A DNA stretch of 64,000 nt from Sphingomonas hominis (GTDB taxonomy: Bacteria; Pseudomonadota; Alphaproteobacteria; Sphingomonadales; Sphingomonadaceae), in the NCBI RefSeq assembly GCF_013328205.1, contig NZ_JABULH010000006.1:62001-126000 (forward strand), given 5' to 3'. Position numbers and translations under genes: made by a program. The notes under the pieces are model-generated. The model did no database searches, was not told the DNA's origin, and was given only the letters and a program-made list of their open reading frames with translations. How positions within the stretch are numbered: the stretch's first letter is position 1; the number at the start of each line of letters is the position of its first letter. Positions 21,445-31,702 of this stretch are shown piece after piece.

Positions 21445-24402
21445 ATGGCCGACCAAACCGACACCAAGCGCGACTGGCGCGACACCGTCTTCCTGCCGAA
21501 GACCGACTTTCCGATGAAGGCGGGCCTCGCGCAGAAGGAGCCCGCGATCCTGGCGCGGTGGCAGCAGATGGGGCTGTACGACCGGCTGCGCGAGGCACGC
21601 GCGGGGCGGACACGCTGGATCCTGCACGACGGCCCCCCCTACGCCAACGGCGACATCCACATGGGCCATGCGATGAACAAGGTGCTGAAGGACGTGATCG
21701 TCCGCAGCCGATCGCTGATGGGATACGACGCGCCCTACGTGCCGGGTTGGGACTGCCACGGTTTGCCGATCGAGTGGAAGGTCGAGGAAGCCTATCGCGC
21801 CAAGAAGCTCGACAAGGACCAGGTGCCGGTCGACCAGTTCCGCGCCGAATGCCGCGCCTATGCCGACAAATGGGTCGCGGTGCAGGCGGACGAGTTCCAG
21901 CGGCTGGGCGTGATGGGCGACTGGGCCGACCCGTACCTCACCATGAAGTACGCGGCCGAGGCGACGATCGCGGGCGAGCTGTTGAAGTTCGCGGAGAGCG
22001 GGCAGCTTTATCGTGGTGCCAAGCCGGTGATGTGGAGCCCGGTCGAGAAGACCGCACTCGCCGAGGCCGAGGTCGAATATGAGGACGTCGTGTCGACGCA
22101 GATCGACGTCGCGTTCGAGATCACCGACGCGCCGAACGCGCCCGAGCTGGTCGGCGCGCACGCGGTGATCTGGACCACGACGCCGTGGACGATCCCGGTG
22201 AACCAGGCGTTGGCCTATGGGGAGGACGTTGAGTACGTCCGCATTTGCCCCAACTTCGACAAAAACCTTTCCGAAGACGCTTGGGTCAACGACTTTCAAG
22301 GCAAGACGCTACTCATCGCGGAGCCGCTCATAGAGGCGGTTCAGAAGCGATTAGGCTTCACGAGCTACCAGTCACTCGGCCCGACGACGGGCAAGGAACT
22401 AGCCGGCGCGCTCGCGCGTCACCCGATGCATCACCTCGGCGGGTTCTTCGCCAATCCGCGGCCGTTGCTGCCGGGTGACTTCGTGACCACCGACGCCGGC
22501 ACGGGCCTCGTCCACATGTCGCCCGACCACGGCGAGGACGACTTCTTGCTCTGCAAGCAGTACGGGATCGAGCCGGTGTTCGCCGTCGATGGCGCGGGCT
22601 TCTACCGCGCGGACTGGGCCTGGCTGGGTGGCCAGGGCAGCGTCATCAATAAGAAGTTCGTGTCGGCCGAGGGGCCGATCTGCGCCGATTTGCGCGAGGC
22701 GGGGGCGCTGATGGCAGCGTCGGACGACTTCAAGCACTCTTATCCGCACTCGTGGCGGTCGAAGGCGAAGGTGATCCAGCGCGCCACCCCGCAATGGTTC
22801 ATCCCGATGGATGTGCCTGCGGGTCAGGCGCGCGCGGCGGGGATCGCTGATAAGCCCTCTCCCCTCTGGGGAGAGGGTTTGGGTGAGGGGCAGCCCAGCA
22901 ATGCTGCGCTCGGTGAGACTTCGGCCCCTCACCCCAACCCTCTCCCCCACGGGGAGAGGGAGCAGGGGAACGCCCCCACGCTGCGCAACCTCGCACTCGA
23001 TGCGATCGCGCGGACGCGGTGGGTGCCGGCGCGCGCCGAGAACCGGATCACTGCGATGGTGGAGGGGCGGCCCGACTGGGTGATCTCGCGCCAGCGCGCC
23101 TGGGGCGTGCCGATCGCGCTCTACGTCCAACGCGCGAGCGGCCAGTATCTCGCCGACCCCGCGGTCAACGCGCGCATCCTCGACGCGTTCAAGGCGGGCG
23201 GCGCCGACGCCTGGTTCACCGCTGACCATCAGCAGTTGCTCGGCGACCGATATGATCTGGCCGAGTACGAGCCGGTCAACGACATCCTCGACGTGTGGTT
23301 CGATTCAGGCTCGACCCACGCCTTCGTGGTCGAAGCGCGTTATGGCGAGGGCACGCGCGCGAACCTGTACGTTGAGGGGTCGGACCAGCATCGCGGCTGG
23401 TTCCAGTCGTCGTTGCTGGAAAGCTGCGGCACGCGCGGGCGTGCGCCGTACGACGCGGTGCTGACGCACGGCTTCGCGCTCGACGGCAAGGGGCGCAAGA
23501 TGTCCAAGTCGCTCGGCAACGTCGTCGATCCGCTCAAGATCATCGGCGAGAGCGGCGCGGACATCCTGCGTTTGTGGGCGGTGTCGACCGACTATTTCGA
23601 CGATATCCGGATTGGCAAGGAAGTGCTGGCGACCGCGTCGGATGCGTATCGCAAGCTGCGCAACACGTTCCGCTACCTGCTGGGCGCACTCGACGGGTTC
23701 GGCGAGGACGAGCGCGTTGCGGTTGAGGACATGCCCGAGTTGGAGCGTTACGTGCTCCACCTGCTGCACAAGCTCGACCTGGAACTGCGTAGCGCGGCGG
23801 AGGCGTTCGAGTTCAACCGCTACACCCGCGCGCTGACCGACTTCTGCAACGAGGATCTGTCGGCGTTCTTCTTCGACGTGCGCAAGGACTCGCTCTACTG
23901 CGACGCGGCGGGCGATCTGAAGCGCCGCGCGTACCGGACCGTGCTCGACACGTTGTTCCATGCGCTGGTGCGCTACGCCGCCCCGGTGCTGGTGTTCACC
24001 GCCGAGGAGGTGTGGCAGGCGCGCTTCCCCGACGCAGAGGCGTCGGTCCACCTGCTCGAATGGCCCGAGCTGCCCGAGCAGGCGGCGGAGGACATCGCGC
24101 AGCGCTGGCACAAGGTCCGTGCACTTCGCGAGCGCGTTACCGAGGCAATCGAGCCGCTGCGCCGAGAGAAGACGGTGCGATCGAGCCTGGAGGCCGAGGT
24201 GACGGTGCCCGAGGCGCCGCTGCCTGCCGATGCTTTGGCCGAGGTGTTCATCGTCGCGAAGGTGAGCGAGGCCGGCACGGTCGACGTCGCGCGGACCGAT
24301 TACCACAAGTGCGGGCGTTGCTGGCGGCATCTGCCCGAGGTGCACGAGGATGGTGACCTGTGCGCGCGGTGCGACAATGTCGTCGCCGAGGTGGCGGCGT
24401 GA
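21445..24402 (+). CDS. ileS: Isoleucyl-tRNA synthetase with an in-frame palindromic-element insertion
   Basis: 985 aa class I synthetase that charges and proofreads tRNA-Ile. HMGH (residues 72-75), the CP1 editing domain, KMSKS (685-689) and a C-terminal zinc site (CGRCW..LCARC) are intact. Between QWFIPMD and LRNLALDAI, where the E. coli enzyme has only a few residues, this protein has about 55; about 40 of these (residues about 469-509) are encoded by a palindromic repeat, reading SPLWGEGLGEG...PHPNPLPHGER. In addition 22230-22400, in the editing domain, is AT-richer than the rest. ATG 21445 is used; the open frame to 20977 is antisense to queF. Confidence 0.95.
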   Translation: MADQTDTKRDWRDTVFLPKTDFPMKAGLAQKEPAILARWQQMGLYDRLREARAGRTRWILHDGPPYANGDIHMGHAMNKVLKDVIVRSRSLMGYDAPYVPGWDCHGLPIEWKVEEAYRAKKLDKDQVPVDQFRAECRAYADKWVAVQADEFQRLGVMGDWADPYLTMKYAAEATIAGELLKFAESGQLYRGAKPVMWSPVEKTALAEAEVEYEDVVSTQIDVAFEITDAPNAPELVGAHAVIWTTTPWTIPVNQALAYGEDVEYVRICPNFDKNLSEDAWVNDFQGKTLLIAEPLIEAVQKRLGFTSYQSLGPTTGKELAGALARHPMHHLGGFFANPRPLLPGDFVTTDAGTGLVHMSPDHGEDDFLLCKQYGIEPVFAVDGAGFYRADWAWLGGQGSVINKKFVSAEGPICADLREAGALMAASDDFKHSYPHSWRSKAKVIQRATPQWFIPMDVPAGQARAAGIADKPSPLWGEGLGEGQPSNAALGETSAPHPNPLPHGEREQGNAPTLRNLALDAIARTRWVPARAENRITAMVEGRPDWVISRQRAWGVPIALYVQRASGQYLADPAVNARILDAFKAGGADAWFTADHQQLLGDRYDLAEYEPVNDILDVWFDSGSTHAFVVEARYGEGTRANLYVEGSDQHRGWFQSSLLESCGTRGRAPYDAVLTHGFALDGKGRKMSKSLGNVVDPLKIIGESGADILRLWAVSTDYFDDIRIGKEVLATASDAYRKLRNTFRYLLGALDGFGEDERVAVEDMPELERYVLHLLHKLDLELRSAAEAFEFNRYTRALTDFCNEDLSAFFFDVRKDSLYCDAAGDLKRRAYRTVLDTLFHALVRYAAPVLVFTAEEVWQARFPDAEASVHLLEWPELPEQAAEDIAQRWHKVRALRERVTEAIEPLRREKTVRSSLEAEVTVPEAPLPADALAEVFIVAKVSEAGTVDVARTDYHKCGRCWRHLPEVHEDGDLCARCDNVVAEVAA
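22857..22958. repeat. Palindromic repeat element inside ileS coding sequence
   Basis: Two near-identical 34-base arms in inverted orientation, 22857-22890 and 22925-22958, each itself containing a small hairpin (CTCTCCCC...GGGGAGAG). A 34-base spacer separates them. The element is in frame and encodes no stop. Similar GC-rich palindromes are widespread between genes in proteobacteria; finding one inside an essential gene recalls the coding palindromic elements of Rickettsia. Confidence 0.85.
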
Positions 24403-24923
24403 CGCGCGTGACTCCGCGCGCCGGGCTGGCGCTCGCCGCGATCGTGCTGGTGATCGATCAGCTCGTGAAGTGGCTCGTCACCGGGCCGCTGGGCATCGAC
24501 TTCCTCGGTGCGTCGCGCACCATCCTGCCGATCTTCGACCTGCGGTTCGTGCAGAACAACGGCGTGTCGCTCGGCATGTTGCGCGCAGAGACGGCGACGA
24601 TGCGCTGGCTGCTGGTCGCGTTCACGGGCGCGATCGCGGTGGCGGTGGCGGTGTGGATGTGGCGCGAGCCCAAGCGCGGTGACCAACTGGCGCTCGGGCT
24701 GGTACTGGGCGGCGCGATCGGCAACATCCTCGATCGCGTGCGGCTGGGCTACGTGGTCGATTTCGCCGACCTGCACTTCGGCGAGTGGCGGCCGTTCCTC
24801 GTCTTCAACATCGCCGACGCGGCGATTACGATCGGCGTGCTGATTCTGCTGGTGCGCGCGCTTCTGATCCGCGACAAGCCGGACGAGATTTCGAAGAATT
24901 CCTCGGAGAACGTACATGCGTAA
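24399..24923 (+). CDS. lspA: Lipoprotein signal peptidase (signal peptidase II)
   Basis: 174-aa inner-membrane aspartyl protease that removes signal peptides from prolipoproteins. Four membrane segments; catalytic Asp motifs GNILDRVRLGYVVDF and FNIADAAITIG. The GTG start overlaps the ileS TGA (GTGA); GTG 24408 is an alternative. The ileS-lspA order is conserved in many proteobacteria, and the next gene is a lipoprotein that needs this enzyme. Confidence 0.95.
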   Translation: MTRVTPRAGLALAAIVLVIDQLVKWLVTGPLGIDFLGASRTILPIFDLRFVQNNGVSLGMLRAETATMRWLLVAFTGAIAVAVAVWMWREPKRGDQLALGLVLGGAIGNILDRVRLGYVVDFADLHFGEWRPFLVFNIADAAITIGVLILLVRALLIRDKPDEISKNSSENVHA

Positions 24924-25398
24924 GTTGGTGGTCACGGGCGCGGCGCTCGCCGCGGTGGCGTCGCTGTCGGCGTGCGGCAAGAGCGGTTATGACCGCGCGC
25001 GGCCCGACGAGTTCGCGGTGGCGCGCCAGGCGCCGCTGGTGATCCCGCCCGACTTCTCGCTGGTCCCGCCGCAGCCGGGTGCCGCGCGGACGCAAGGCAC
25101 GAACACGCAGGGCCAGACGCTGGAGGCGCTGTTCGGCACCCCCGCACCGCGCAGCCAGGCCGAGGCCGGTGTCGTCGACCAGGCCGGCGGCGACGTGGCG
25201 CAGCCCGGCATCCGCAGCGCGGTCGGCGATCCGCAGACCAACGTGATCGACAAGGGCCAGACGACGCGCGACATCATCGCAGCACCTCAGGGCGACGGTC
25301 AGGGCGCGCGCGCGGTCGCAGGTGGTGCGAATGCGGGCGCGACGCAGGCGACCGCTCCCTCGCCCGCCGCAACGCCGACGCCCGAGCCGCAGCCGTAA
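24916..25398 (+). CDS. DUF3035 lipoprotein (BamF-like)
   Basis: 160 aa, signal peptide with lipobox LSAC (Cys20). The conserved core RPDEFAVARQAPLVIPPDF identifies the DUF3035 family, which includes alphaproteobacterial BamF, an accessory lipoprotein of the outer-membrane beta-barrel assembly complex. The C-terminal half is Ala/Pro/Gln-rich and probably disordered. Overlaps the end of lspA by 8 bases; likely one operon with ileS and lspA. Confidence 0.8.
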   Translation: MRKLVVTGAALAAVASLSACGKSGYDRARPDEFAVARQAPLVIPPDFSLVPPQPGAARTQGTNTQGQTLEALFGTPAPRSQAEAGVVDQAGGDVAQPGIRSAVGDPQTNVIDKGQTTRDIIAAPQGDGQGARAVAGGANAGATQATAPSPAATPTPEPQP

Positions 25399-25428
25399 GC
25401 GAGGCGGCTCGCCTTTACCTTCGTCGAT

Positions 25429-25513
25429 CGTCACCCCGGACTTGATCCGGGGTCCCGCTTCTCGGGCAAGCGGGTGAGAGGAAGCGGGAGCCCGGCTGGC
25501 AGCCGGGATGACG
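25429..25513. repeat. REP-like fold-back repeat (GGACTTGATCCGGGG family), copy 1
   Basis: About 85 bases: CGTCACCCCGGACTTGATCC at the left end and a partly complementary CCCGGCTGGCAGCCGGGATGACG-type right end. It lies between bamF and the convergent metC-like gene and may serve as a bidirectional terminator. The right arm is more diverged than in the other copies. Confidence 0.8.
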
Positions 25514-25624
25514 GAAAGCGCTGAGTGGGGGTCACGCGCCCTCGTGCGGCGTCGGTGACACGGCGGCTTCACCAGCAGCGGGAGGCGTGCTGCCGTAGCT
25601 GGCCTTACGCGCCGATGGCCCGGC

Positions 25625-26818
25625 TTACCCCTGCGTCGCGCGGAACACCGCGAGGCCGCGTTCGAGGTCGGCGATGAGGTCGGCCGGGTCCTCCAGCCCG
25701 ATCTGCAGCCGCACCAGCGATCCAGCGAAGTCGGGCCTGGTCGCGGTGCGATAGCGCGCGGGGTCGATCGGGAGCGCGAGGCTCTCATAGCCGCCCCAGC
25801 TGTAGCCGATGCCGAAATGGTCGAGCGTGTCGATCAGCGCGGCGCGCGCGCGCTCGTCGCCGCCGTTCAGCGCGAACGAGAATAGCCCCGACGAGCCGAG
25901 GAAGTCGCGCGCGAAGATGCCGTGCCCTGGACAGGACGGCAGCGCAGGGTGGAGGACGCGCGATACTTCGGGGCGCGCATCGAGCCAGTGGGCAATCTCG
26001 AGCGCGCTCGCCTGGTGCTGGCGCAGGCGGACCGACATGGTGCGCAGACCCCGACTGCCGAGCCAGGCGTCGTCGGGGCTGGTGACCTGTCCGAGCTGGA
26101 AGCTGGTGTCGCGCAGGGCGGCGAAACGGCCCGGGCCGGCCGTGACCGAGCCGAGCATGACGTCCGAATGGCCGACGACATATTTGGTGCAGGCGAGGAT
26201 CGAATAATCGACACACTTAGCGATCGCGGGGAAGAACAGCGGCGTCGCCCAAGTGTTGTCGAGAATCGTCGCGATCCCGCGCGCCTTGGCGACGGCGACG
26301 ATCGCGGGCACGTCCTGCACCTCGAACGTCAGGCTGCCGGGCGATTCCATGAAGATCGCGCGCGTGGTGGGGCCGATCAACTCGGCAATGCCTGCGCCCA
26401 CCAGCGGATCGTAGAAGCGCGCAGCGATGCCGAAGCGTTTGAGCAACCCGGTCGCCATCGAGCGCGTCGGGTCATAGGCGCTGTCCGGCACGAGCAGCTC
26501 GTCGCCGGGTGACAGCACCGCCATCAGGCAGGCGGCGATCGCCGCGACGCCCGAGGGGTAGAGGAAGGTACCTTCCGCACCAGGCTCCAGCGACGTCAGC
26601 GCGTCGGCGAGGCTCCACTGCGTCGGCGTGCCGCGGCGGCCGTAGAACGGGCGGTGATGCGTGTCGGCCGCGCCGCTCGCGCGCAGGTGCGCGACATCGT
26701 CGTAGAGGATGGTCGAGGCGCGCCACACCGGCGTGTTGACGACACCCGCGGTCCATTCGGGCCGGCGGCCGGCGGTGACAACGCGCGTGTCGGGGCGGAG
26801 ATCTTCGTGGTCGCTCAT
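25625..26818 (-). CDS. metC: PLP-dependent cystathionine beta-lyase
   Basis: 397-aa Cys/Met metabolism PLP enzyme (gamma family). The PLP lysine lies in ILACTKYVVGHSDVMLG; the substrate region FYGRRGTPTQWSLADAL and GYSWGGYESLALP match bacterial cystathionine beta-lyases. It would split cystathionine to homocysteine, pyruvate and ammonia. ATG 26818 overlaps the sseA TGA, so the two sulfur-metabolism genes are translationally coupled. MetC is favoured over MetB/MegL by the motif set but is not proven. Confidence 0.85.
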   Translation of the reverse strand: MSDHEDLRPDTRVVTAGRRPEWTAGVVNTPVWRASTILYDDVAHLRASGAADTHHRPFYGRRGTPTQWSLADALTSLEPGAEGTFLYPSGVAAIAACLMAVLSPGDELLVPDSAYDPTRSMATGLLKRFGIAARFYDPLVGAGIAELIGPTTRAIFMESPGSLTFEVQDVPAIVAVAKARGIATILDNTWATPLFFPAIAKCVDYSILACTKYVVGHSDVMLGSVTAGPGRFAALRDTSFQLGQVTSPDDAWLGSRGLRTMSVRLRQHQASALEIAHWLDARPEVSRVLHPALPSCPGHGIFARDFLGSSGLFSFALNGGDERARAALIDTLDHFGIGYSWGGYESLALPIDPARYRTATRPDFAGSLVRLQIGLEDPADLIADLERGLAVFRATQG

Positions 26819-27660
26819 GCTTCGCCCGTCGCTTTGGGGGTGGCGGGGTCGGCGCCCCATTCGGTCCAGCTGCCGTCGTAGACCGCGGCCTCTTGCCCCA
26901 GCAGATGCGCGGCAAAGGCGAGGATGCTGGCGGTGATGCCCGAACCGCAGGTCATCAGCATCGGGCGGTCAGGATCGACGCCGGCGGCGGCGAAGGCGGC
27001 GCGCAGGTCCTGCCCGCGCTTCCACGTGCCATCGGGGTTGAAGACCTGCTTATACGGTAGGTTGCGCGCGCCGGGGATGTGGCCGGGCGCGACGCCCGCG
27101 CGCGGGTCGGCCTCCGCGCCGGTGAAGCGCGCCGCGCCGCGGGCGTCGACGATCTGCGTGTCGCTATTCAGCGCAGCGCGTACCTGCGCCATGTCGGCGA
27201 TGTTGCTGCCCTGCGCGCGCGGGGTCGCGTGGCGCGGACGGATGGTGTGCGCGCCGAGGTCGAGCGGTCGTTCTTCCGCGCGCCACTTGGTCAGACCGCC
27301 GTCGAGGATCGCGACATCGCTGAAGCCGAACGCGCGCAGCATCACCCAGGCGCGCGCGGCGGTGATGTGCGAGGCGTCGTCGTAGAGGACGATCCGCAAC
27401 CCGTCGCCGAGCCCGAGCTTCGCCATTCGGCTGGCGAAACGCGCCGCGTTCGGCATGGTCGAGGGGAGCGGGCTGTCCGGGTCGGAGAAGCCGGCGAGGT
27501 CCATGAATACTGCGCCCGGCACGTGCCCGGCGGCGAACTCGGCCGCGGCGTCGCGCTTCGGCTCGCCGGGGAGATCGATGTGATAGGTCGCGTCGGCAAC
27601 GCGTAGGTCACGGTCGCTCAGGTGATCGGCGAGCCACTGGGTGGAGACGAGCGGGTCCAT
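26815..27660 (-). CDS. sseA: 3-mercaptopyruvate sulfurtransferase
   Basis: 281 aa with two rhodanese domains. The C-terminal domain carries the active-site loop CGSGITA, the form typical of mercaptopyruvate sulfurtransferases rather than thiosulfate rhodaneses. Transfers sulfur from 3-mercaptopyruvate to thiol acceptors. Coupled to metC downstream. Confidence 0.92.
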   Translation of the reverse strand: MDPLVSTQWLADHLSDRDLRVADATYHIDLPGEPKRDAAAEFAAGHVPGAVFMDLAGFSDPDSPLPSTMPNAARFASRMAKLGLGDGLRIVLYDDASHITAARAWVMLRAFGFSDVAILDGGLTKWRAEERPLDLGAHTIRPRHATPRAQGSNIADMAQVRAALNSDTQIVDARGAARFTGAEADPRAGVAPGHIPGARNLPYKQVFNPDGTWKRGQDLRAAFAAAGVDPDRPMLMTCGSGITASILAFAAHLLGQEAAVYDGSWTEWGADPATPKATGEA

Positions 27661-27724
27661 GCCGGCAGCATAGCGGGGTGTGGAGATGGCGCCAGTGTGG
27701 GTTGGGCCGGGATCGGCTCTACCT

Positions 27725-27809
27725 CGTCACCCCGGACTTGATCCGGGGTCTCGCTTCTGCGGCGCTCGGGTGAAGGTAAGCGGGATCCCGGATCAAGTCC
27801 GGGATGACG
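27725..27809. repeat. REP-like fold-back repeat, copy 2
   Basis: Well-conserved copy: CGTCACCCCGGACTTGATCC ... GGATCAAGTCCGGGATGACG, arms about 30 bases around a variable centre. It lies between sseA and the photolyase gene. Confidence 0.85.
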
Positions 27810-27870
27810 GTGGAGTGCTGCACCGGTCGGACCTGATCTGAACGGCAATCATCAGGGTTCCATGCGCAAC

Positions 27871-27907
27871 CTACCCACCCCCGACGCCTCACTTCCAGGG
27901 AGGGGAG
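27871..27907. repeat. CTACCCACCC/GGGAGGGGAG palindromic repeat, copy 3
   Basis: Degenerate copy (central stem partly mismatched) ten bases downstream of the photolyase stop codon. Together with the REP-like copy at 27725 it fills the 255-bp gap between sseA and the photolyase gene. Confidence 0.7.
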
Positions 27908-27915
27908 TGCTGAAC

Positions 27916-29457
<1,542 letters not shown>

Positions 29458-29482
29458 GCGCGCCCAAACGCATGTTGGGGCG

Positions 29483-30409
29483 TCAGCGCTCCAGGATCGC
29501 GCGGGCGCGCGCGCAATCGGCGTCCATCTGCGCCATCAATGCGTCGAGACTGTCGAACTTCGCCTCAGGGCGGAGAAATTCGATCAGCTCGACCTCGATG
29601 CACTGGCCGTACAAATCGCCGGAGAAGTCGAAGAAAAAGGGTTCGAGCAATTCCTTCGGCGGCTCGAACTGGGGGCGGATGCCGAGATTGGCAGCGCCGT
29701 TCAGCACGCGCCCGTCCGGCAGGTGCCCACGCACCGCGTAGATCCCGTAGGCGGGTCGCAGATACTTGCCCATGTCGAGGTTGGCGGTCGGATAGCCGAT
29801 GGTGCGGCCGACCTTGTCACCGTGCTGCACCACGCCCTCGATTGCAAAGGGTCGCGTGAGCAGCCGCGCCGCGCCCGCGGGGTCGCCGGCGCGCAGCAGC
29901 TCGCGGATGCGAGTGGAGGACACCGTCTCACCGTGGAGCGCGACCGCACCGACCGTCTCGGCGGTGAAGCCGAGTGCGTTGCCGAACGCCGCGAGACCCG
30001 CCGCATCGCCGACCTTGCCCTTGCCAAAGGTGAAATCCTCCCCGGTGACGACGCCCGCGACCTGCAGCCGATCGACCAGCCGCTCGACCACGAACTGCTC
30101 GGCGGTCAGCGCGGCAAAGGCGGCGTCGAAAGAGAAGACGACGGTCGCATCGGCGCCCGCGGCGGCGAATAACCGCTCGCGCTGGTCGAGCGTGGAGAGA
30201 CGGAACGGCGCGGTGTCGGGGCGGAAGAAGCGCACCGGGTGGGGATCGAAGGTGGCGACGAGGGCGGGCCGCCCTTCGGCCCGCGCGCGCTCGACCGCGC
30301 GCGCGACGACCGCCTGGTGGCCGAGGTGAAATCCGTCGAAATTACCGAGCGCGACGACGCCGCCGGCGAGATGCGGCGGGACCGGGGCGCTGCCGTCGAG
30401 GCGCTCCAT
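29483..30409 (-). CDS. ribF: Bifunctional riboflavin kinase/FAD synthetase
   Basis: 308 aa from ATG 30409 (MERLDGSAPV; an ATG 36 bases upstream is possible). N-terminal FMN adenylyltransferase with GNFDGFHLGHQAVV and FDPHPVRFF; SSTRIRELL is the ISSTxIR-type motif; the C-terminal riboflavin kinase has IGYPTANLDM and GIYAVRG. Supplies FMN and FAD, including for the photolyase encoded next. Confidence 0.95.
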   Translation of the reverse strand: MERLDGSAPVPPHLAGGVVALGNFDGFHLGHQAVVARAVERARAEGRPALVATFDPHPVRFFRPDTAPFRLSTLDQRERLFAAAGADATVVFSFDAAFAALTAEQFVVERLVDRLQVAGVVTGEDFTFGKGKVGDAAGLAAFGNALGFTAETVGAVALHGETVSSTRIRELLRAGDPAGAARLLTRPFAIEGVVQHGDKVGRTIGYPTANLDMGKYLRPAYGIYAVRGHLPDGRVLNGAANLGIRPQFEPPKELLEPFFFDFSGDLYGQCIEVELIEFLRPEAKFDSLDALMAQMDADCARARAILER

Positions 30410-30457
30410 GCCGGGCGCTCTAGGGTGCGCGGTGGCGGGCGGCAAGTCCGCGGGCGC

Positions 30458-30925
30458 TCACCGCTCCAGCCGGACGAAGCTGTAGGCGGGGCGCGTGCCC
30501 TCCGCCGGGTGATCAACGCGCGATACCTCGCGCCAGCCGGTGAACGCGGGCACGATCGCGTCGCCCTCGGGTGTCGCGTGAACCTCGGTCAGCTCGATCG
30601 CGTCGGCGCGGGGCAGATAGAGCGCGAAGATCTCCGCGCCGCCGATCACCGCGACGTGTGCGCCCGCGATGCGGAGCGCGGCGGCGGAATCGTGGACCAC
30701 CTCCGCGCCCGGTGCCTTCCAGCTACGGTCGCGCGTCAGCACGACGTGGCGGCGGCCGGGCAGCGGGGCCGGAAAGCTCTCGAACGTCTTGCGTCCCATC
30801 ACCATCGCGCGGCCGGTAGTCAGCGCCTTGAAATGGCGCAAGTCGGCGGGGAGGTGCCACGGCAGCTTGCCATCAACGCCGATCACGCCGTTCTTCGCGC
30901 GAGCGAGGACGAAGATGACGCTCAC
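30458..30925 (-). CDS. folA: Dihydrofolate reductase
   Basis: 155 aa, NADPH-dependent reduction of dihydrofolate. Motifs: GVIGVDGKLPWHLPADLRHF, MGRKTFESFP, and VIGGAEIFALYLP. Completes the thymidylate cycle with ThyA, encoded two genes upstream; an SDR gene lies between them with 10-11 bp gaps, implying one transcript. Confidence 0.95.
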   Translation of the reverse strand: MSVIFVLARAKNGVIGVDGKLPWHLPADLRHFKALTTGRAMVMGRKTFESFPAPLPGRRHVVLTRDRSWKAPGAEVVHDSAAALRIAGAHVAVIGGAEIFALYLPRADAIELTEVHATPEGDAIVPAFTGWREVSRVDHPAEGTRPAYSFVRLER

Positions 30926-30935
30926 CTCGTGCGGC

Positions 30936-31691
30936 TCATAACGACTGTCCGTCGTCGACGTCGATCACACTGCCGGTGACGTGCGCCGAGGCGTCGGAGG
31001 CGAAGAAGGTCAGCATGTCGTCGAGCGCGTCGATCGGCAGCAGGCGGCGGCGGTGCCATCCGGCGATCTGCGCGCGGCCGCCCTCGGTCGCGAACCAGTC
31101 GCCGTTGATCTCGGTCTGGATGTAGCCGGGCTGGATCGTGTTGACGTTGATGCCGGCGCGCACCCACTCGCGCGCGAAATTGCGCCCGAGATGCGCGACC
31201 GCGGCCTTGCTCGCAGCATAAGCAGCGTCACCGGTCGCGGTCTGGTGCGACGTCATCGATCCGATCAGCACGACCCGGCCGTGCCCGCGCTCGCGCGCAC
31301 CGGCGGCGATCAGGCGACGCGCGCCCTCGCGGACGGTCAGGAACACGCCGGTGAAGTTCGTGTCGATCGTTGAGCGGATGAGGTCGGCGGACAGGTCGGT
31401 CGAGCGGCCGGGATTGGCTTGGCCCGCGTTGGCGACGATCGTGTCGACGGTGCCGAAATGCGCCTCGGCGGCGTCATAGGCGCCAGCGATCGACGCCTCG
31501 TCGGTGACGTCGAGCTCAAGCGGCAGTGCGGCGTCACCGAGCCGGTCGGCGAGCGCCTGGACCCGCTCGACGCGCCGCGCGCCGATTGCGACCCGTGCGC
31601 CGCTGGCAACGAACAGCTCAGCGAAATGCGCGCCCAGCCCTGACGACGCTCCGGTGATAAGCGCGACGCGCCCGGTCAGGTCGAATGCCAT
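30936..31691 (-). CDS. Short-chain dehydrogenase/reductase
   Basis: 251-aa classical SDR: TGASSGLGAHFAE nucleotide-binding loop, NAG motif in VANAGQANPG, catalytic Ser in LIGSMTSHQ, YAASK with the catalytic Tyr and Lys, and a C-terminal SVIDVDDGQSL. Cofactor and substrate are unknown. Its place between thyA and folA might hint at a pterin role, but SDRs are promiscuous neighbours. ATG 31691 matches the family start; the longer frame upstream is antisense to nothing but lies inside thyA. Confidence 0.9.
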   Translation of the reverse strand: MAFDLTGRVALITGASSGLGAHFAELFVASGARVAIGARRVERVQALADRLGDAALPLELDVTDEASIAGAYDAAEAHFGTVDTIVANAGQANPGRSTDLSADLIRSTIDTNFTGVFLTVREGARRLIAAGARERGHGRVVLIGSMTSHQTATGDAAYAASKAAVAHLGRNFAREWVRAGINVNTIQPGYIQTEINGDWFATEGGRAQIAGWHRRRLLPIDALDDMLTFFASDASAHVTGSVIDVDDGQSL

Positions 31692-31702
31692 CTGCCCTCC
31701 CC

